DNA of 64,000 nt from Cyrtodaria siliqua (taxonomy: Eukaryota > Mollusca > Bivalvia > Adapedonta > Hiatellidae), in the NCBI GenBank assembly GCA_037043455.1, contig JAWPHD010005588.1, positions 1-64,000 of the forward strand, given 5' to 3'. The notes under the pieces were generated by a model that saw only the letters and a program-made list of their open reading frames with translations, searched no databases and had not been told where the DNA came from. The translations under genes were made by a program, and so were the position numbers. Shown piece by piece: positions 60,047 through 64,000 of this stretch (positions are counted from its first letter, which is position 1; every line of letters begins with the position of its first letter).

Positions 60047-60379
60047 TATACAATTATGGACTTTTCAGCTGTTTTACATGATGTGATATGCACCAAAAAA
60101 ATCATTATTGACCGAGGCGATAGCCGAGGTCAATAATGATTTTTTGGTGCATATCAACATCATGTATAACAGCTGAAAAGTCCATAACTGTTTTATTATA
60201 TAACCCTCAATTTACAATTATATAAAACAGGTCAATATCAAAAAAACAATTATATAAAACAGGTCAATATCAAAAAAACAGGTCAATATCAAAAAAACAG
60301 GTCAATATCGCTAGATATTTTTTCTAAAAAATTACTTTTTAGCCAATGAAAACGCGTCTATTTATAGGTTATATAATAA
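60047..60379. mobile_element. Hairpin insertion e, defined by empty site
   Basis: The partner locus (about 21610) reads 'agcaaaatatacacg'. Here 333 bases are inserted after 'aaatat'. The left part is a palindrome (60044-60202) with arms 'tatggacttttcagctgttt' and 'cagctgaaaagtccata' and centre 'gaccgaggcgatagccgagg'. Four tandem 'acaggtcaatatcaaaaaa' units follow (60222-60310). The right end ATAGGTTATATAATAAA is nearly identical to that of insertion f. Confidence 0.85.
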
Positions 60380-63300
60380 ACACGTATATCATCAGCTGTT
60401 ATGTCTTTAAAACCTTTATTAAAACGATTGAGGATTCAATAACAAAAATACCATCGACGTTCTCAGCAAAATTAAACCTGTTCTACGAATATGCGCATAT
60501 TTAATTCCTCACTGACCGAGTTTCCGGAGAAAACAGCACGCGGTTTGCACGATCACAATTCGGTTAAACGGTTAAGCGGTCAATGTCAGTGTTACATTGC
60601 TTGTAACGCTTTACCACCATTTCAAAAACATATTGCGTATTTAACAAGAGCTGAAACAAGGCCACCACCACTTGCAGTATCACGCACCTGGTGCCTTCCA
60701 TTCCCAACGTTATGTCTTAAGTGTGGAGATGAGGTAAAAAAGGAGACTATTGCTTTAGAGAGGAGTAATGGATGAGGCTGTGGATGGTATTAAAAACAAT
60801 TATTTCATGGGCGGTAAGTCATCGCCCAATGGGGGAGTCGATACCGGATGTGGTGCTTGAAGGGGAAATTTAAAGTGTATAACACTTTTTGGGGTGTGTG
60901 GGGGTTTCATGGAGTGTGTGTGTGAGAGAAGACGGGGTCACGGAGTTATTGAAATTTACAGACCATAAACGTCAACCTGATATTCTACGTCCAAAAAACA
61001 GCCAAATCTAAGCTTCATTGATGTATGGCCAGTGAGTATTGAAATATATGAACTTGCCAAAAAACTTTAACCAGAAATTATAAGTATAATACTTTGATAT
61101 AATTATGCTGAAATGAAATTCAGAGTTATAATACATGTGTCGGCCTTGATAATATTGATGGCTATTGTCAAGCTTCTTTGAAGTTTCATAGATGTAAGGC
61201 TCTTGGGTATTGTAATACATGGACTTGCCCAAAGTATAAACCAGGCAGTCTAAGTGGAAAAGGGAGTATACTTTTACTAAAATGCAATGTAATGGAGTTA
61301 TGGAACATCAGTCTCTGAGTATCCATGATCATAATGAAGATACATGTCAAGCTTTATTGGGTTAATTGATGTATACTTTGCAGTTATTATACCCCAATTT
61401 CACAAAGTGAAGTGGGGGCCACATAGTAATCAGGCTGTTCGTAACGTTCCGTCGCGTAACATATTGTTGTCCCGTCGAGTACCCTCGCGTTGCGTTCCGT
61501 AACACATTTGTATTACATGCATTCCTCAAAGGGTTTTGAATGGGTTGTTCCTAAACTTCATCTACATACAACAACTTATGACCTTGTATTCCTCTACATC
61601 ACCCATTGTTGATTGTCTATTTTATTACAGAATGGTGGTCCTTTGTTTGATTTAGAATGTACGCGGGAGATATTCATCACCTTCTGTGATAGTTCTAGTT
61701 GAAAACATGGACTTGCCAAAAAATTCAACTAAAGTTCTAAGTCGAAAAAGGGCCATAATTTTGCTAAAATGCAAAAGAGAGTTATGAAATGTGTGCCTAC
61801 CAGTACCATCGATGGTACTGAGACATATTGTAAGCTTTACTAAAGCCTTATCGGTATATGAGTACTGGAATATTACGAGCAGCTATTGAAATGTATGGAC
61901 ATGCCAAAAAACTTTAACCAGAATTCTAAGTCGAAATGGGGCCATACATTTGCTAAAATGCAATACAGAGTTATGGAAATGTCTATCAGTGCTCTTGATG
62001 GTACGGTAATCATATTTCAAGTTTCACTGATGTATGAACTATGGCTGCTGAAATAATTGGACTTTTCAGATAGTTTGACCTAAACGCAAACGTCAACGCC
62101 GACGACAACGCCGACGCCGGATGTGTATAAATGTCGAATTAAAAAAATACTTTCTCGCGGAAAGAAAATGAAATATATAGCACTGTATAGGGCGCAGTCC
62201 TCAGTTTCACACGAATGTCCATGTAAATCAGAAAGAAAACAACTAAGCATCTTTTACATCCATGGATGATATTAATAATAATTATAAAGTGCATATTTCC
62301 TTTTTTTCTTCAGTTTTAAGTACCTATACGTTTATTTTGATGTAATGGAATTTTTTGGAAGCTATAAATAGAAAAATGGTTACATTTGGCAAGATAAACG
62401 ACTTACAATATGTTACATGTTGGATGGAATATTGTTTTAAGTACAAATATACAAGTCGAACAGGAAAATAATGATGCAGCTTTCACAGAACACAGTCAAC
62501 CCAAAACCATGCAAAACGACAAACATGGCAATGTTAATTAGGAATGAAGGCATATGACGTCACAAACACAAAAAGAGTTGACAATAGGGCTACCGCCTGG
62601 GAACGGTCAGCGGTACAAAATGCCGCTGGGGGTTTAAACCAGGGTTTAGGGCGTTATCCATGATGAATTTTCTCCAATGAAAACAATGATATCACTGTGT
62701 TTCATGATAAATGAACAAGTCAGTTATCAATCACTACAATTCTTTCAGTGGTCGTCAGAGTTACAAAGTTTTTATATAGAGATTTTGCATGTTTTACATA
62801 GCCTGATATAGGAAAAACTTGAAAAATCTCCTCCGAAACCACAAGGCACAGAGCTCTCACATATTGCATGCTGCTTCAGCTTATCGTTTTTACCAAGTGT
62901 GTTCAAATGGTGACCCTGGGATCAACTCTGGCCCCGCCCCGATGTTCACTGTATTACATAAACTTATACAGGGATTTTTTTTTTAAAAATCTCTGAATCT
63001 TCTCTGAAACTACAAGGGCTAGGGTTGACTATTTTGAATTTACCATGAACTTATGGTTCTCTACCTAGATTGTTCAAATGGTGACCCCGGGGTCAAATTT
63101 TGCCCCGCCCAAGGGGTCACAAGTTTAACAGAGACGTATATAGGAAACAATTAAAAAATCTTCTTTTCTGAAACTGCAAGAGCCAAAGGCTTAATGTTTT
63201 GCAATTACTATAAGCTTATCGTCATCTTCCAAGTTTGTTTAAATTGTGACACTGGGATCAAATTTGGGGTCATATGTTTAACATAAACTTATATTCGAAG

Positions 63301-63516
63301 AAAATTTAAAAAACTCTTCTTCTCTGGAAATACAAAAGCTAAAGGTTTACTATTTTGCATTTATCATAAGCGTATAGTCTTCTACCAAATGTATTCAAAA
63401 TTTTAAAAACTCTTCTTCTCTGAAACTACAAAAGCTAAAGGGTTATTATTTTGCATTTATCATAAGCGTATAGTCTTCTACCAATTGTATTCAAAATTGT
63501 GACAAAGGGTCAGGAT

Positions 63517-63645
63517 CTTACCATCGACCATCCCATCTTACCATCGCAACTTACCATCGACCATCGAATCTTATCATCGACCATCGCATCTTATCATCGA
63601 ATATCGACCTCGGACGATGGTCGATGGTAAGAAGCGATGGTAAGT
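63517..63645. repeat. ATCGACCATC repeat hairpin, second copy
   Basis: Partner of 25018-25147, with a few substitutions and the same fold. Confidence 0.75.
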
Positions 63646-63750
63646 TGGCCTTAACAGGACACCGTATATATGCCATTGTATATTTTTTGAGAAAACATAT
63701 ATTAGTATCATTGGTTGCTAAGCATTATTATTGTAAACATCTTGCATACG

Positions 63751-63870
63751 TAACCGTTGGAAATCGGGAATTCCAACACTATGCATAATTGTTTTATCGA
63801 AACCGAGGCTCTGCCGAGGTTCCGAATAATAGTTAAATACGAGGGTTGGAATTCCCGATATACACCGGAT
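63751..63870. repeat. Hairpin insertion upstream of a predicted fourth C1q gene
   Basis: Partner of 25251-25372, with arms 'ccgttggaaatcgggaattc' and 'gaattcccgatatacaccgg'. Confidence 0.75.
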
Positions 63871-63993
63871 GCTCATGATTGATTCGTTTGCTTTAGACTT
63901 GCATATCGTTTATATTATGTGCGCTGACGTCTTCAGCTACTAATATTTTGAAAGCATTTTTACACAAAGATGGCATGCCCTGTTGACGTTTTT

Positions 63994-64000
63994 TGACGTC
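63994..64000 (+). promoter_or_regulatory. CRE motif at window edge, upstream of a predicted fourth C1q gene
   Basis: TGACGTC ends the window in the same context as 25491-25498 and 38820-38827. By the spacing in copy 2, a TATA box would be expected about 330 bases, and exon 1 about 450 bases, beyond the window. Confidence 0.4.

Larger units (their letters stand above)
59200..64000 (+). repeat. Second copy of the C1q upstream segment (partner 20279-25460)
   Basis: The segment is collinear with the region before C1q copy 2 at high identity, and the window ends inside the shared promoter region at TGACGTC. It lacks the 20569-21048 element and about 400 bases matching 23625-24035, and carries the 60047-60379 element. 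The frame at 60491-60775 is the partner of 21729-21986. All four base differences I could align between those frames change the residue, so I do not call a gene. Confidence 0.85.

Overview
The window is AT-rich eukaryotic DNA that reads as a mollusc, most likely a bivalve. The reasons are a tandem family of secreted C1q-domain genes (a family greatly expanded in bivalves), phase-1 introns with GT/AG borders, and dense short DNA transposons, fold-back elements, minisatellites and SINE-like pieces. The species was not identified. Nothing bacterial or viral was seen.

The only genes I can support are three tandem, same-strand copies of a two-exon C1q-domain gene. Exon 1 encodes a signal peptide, a CxxC motif and a long coiled coil. 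Exon 2 encodes the C1q (gC1q) head. Copy 1 (2928-6239) is broken by a 10-base deletion in exon 1, and its last C1q strand is replaced by satellite DNA. Copy 2 (25948-29377) has lost its ATG, carries a one-base frameshift in exon 1 and has an altered splice donor base, but its C1q exon is open. Copy 3 (39368-39758 joined to 41344-41771) is intact and predicts a 272-residue secreted protein. Copies 2 and 3 share an upstream region with a perfect CRE palindrome (TGACGTCA) and a TATATAAA box. The same upstream region begins again at the right edge, so a fourth copy probably starts just outside the window.

Layout: 1-2740 repeats and unassigned DNA; 2807-6239 C1q copy 1; 6170-12284 a satellite of about 71 units of 86 bp, containing a duplicated 17-unit block; 12285-12910 a C1q-intron fragment and transposon/SINE pieces; 13255-14525 a C-rich minisatellite; 14526-25460 a segment repeated at 57930-64000, with a 5-kb block (15286-20278) present only in the first copy; 25491-29545 C1q copy 2 with a fold-back element in its intron; 29817-31165 a 5'-truncated LINE; 33425-36895 an inverted pair of GACGAC-repeat elements around an array carrying perfect IR3 nuclear-receptor palindromes; 37000-41936 C1q copy 3 and its upstream region; 42921-53675 repeats, including a 1.1-kb GATATC palindrome and a 320-bp array; 54191-58937 a cluster of hairpin insertions; 59200-64000 the second copy of the upstream segment.

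The locus looks like a defence-lectin gene cluster evolving by tandem duplication, with repeats driving both copying and decay. Paralogous segments within the window serve as empty sites for several insertions, so those insertions can be delimited from the sequence itself.
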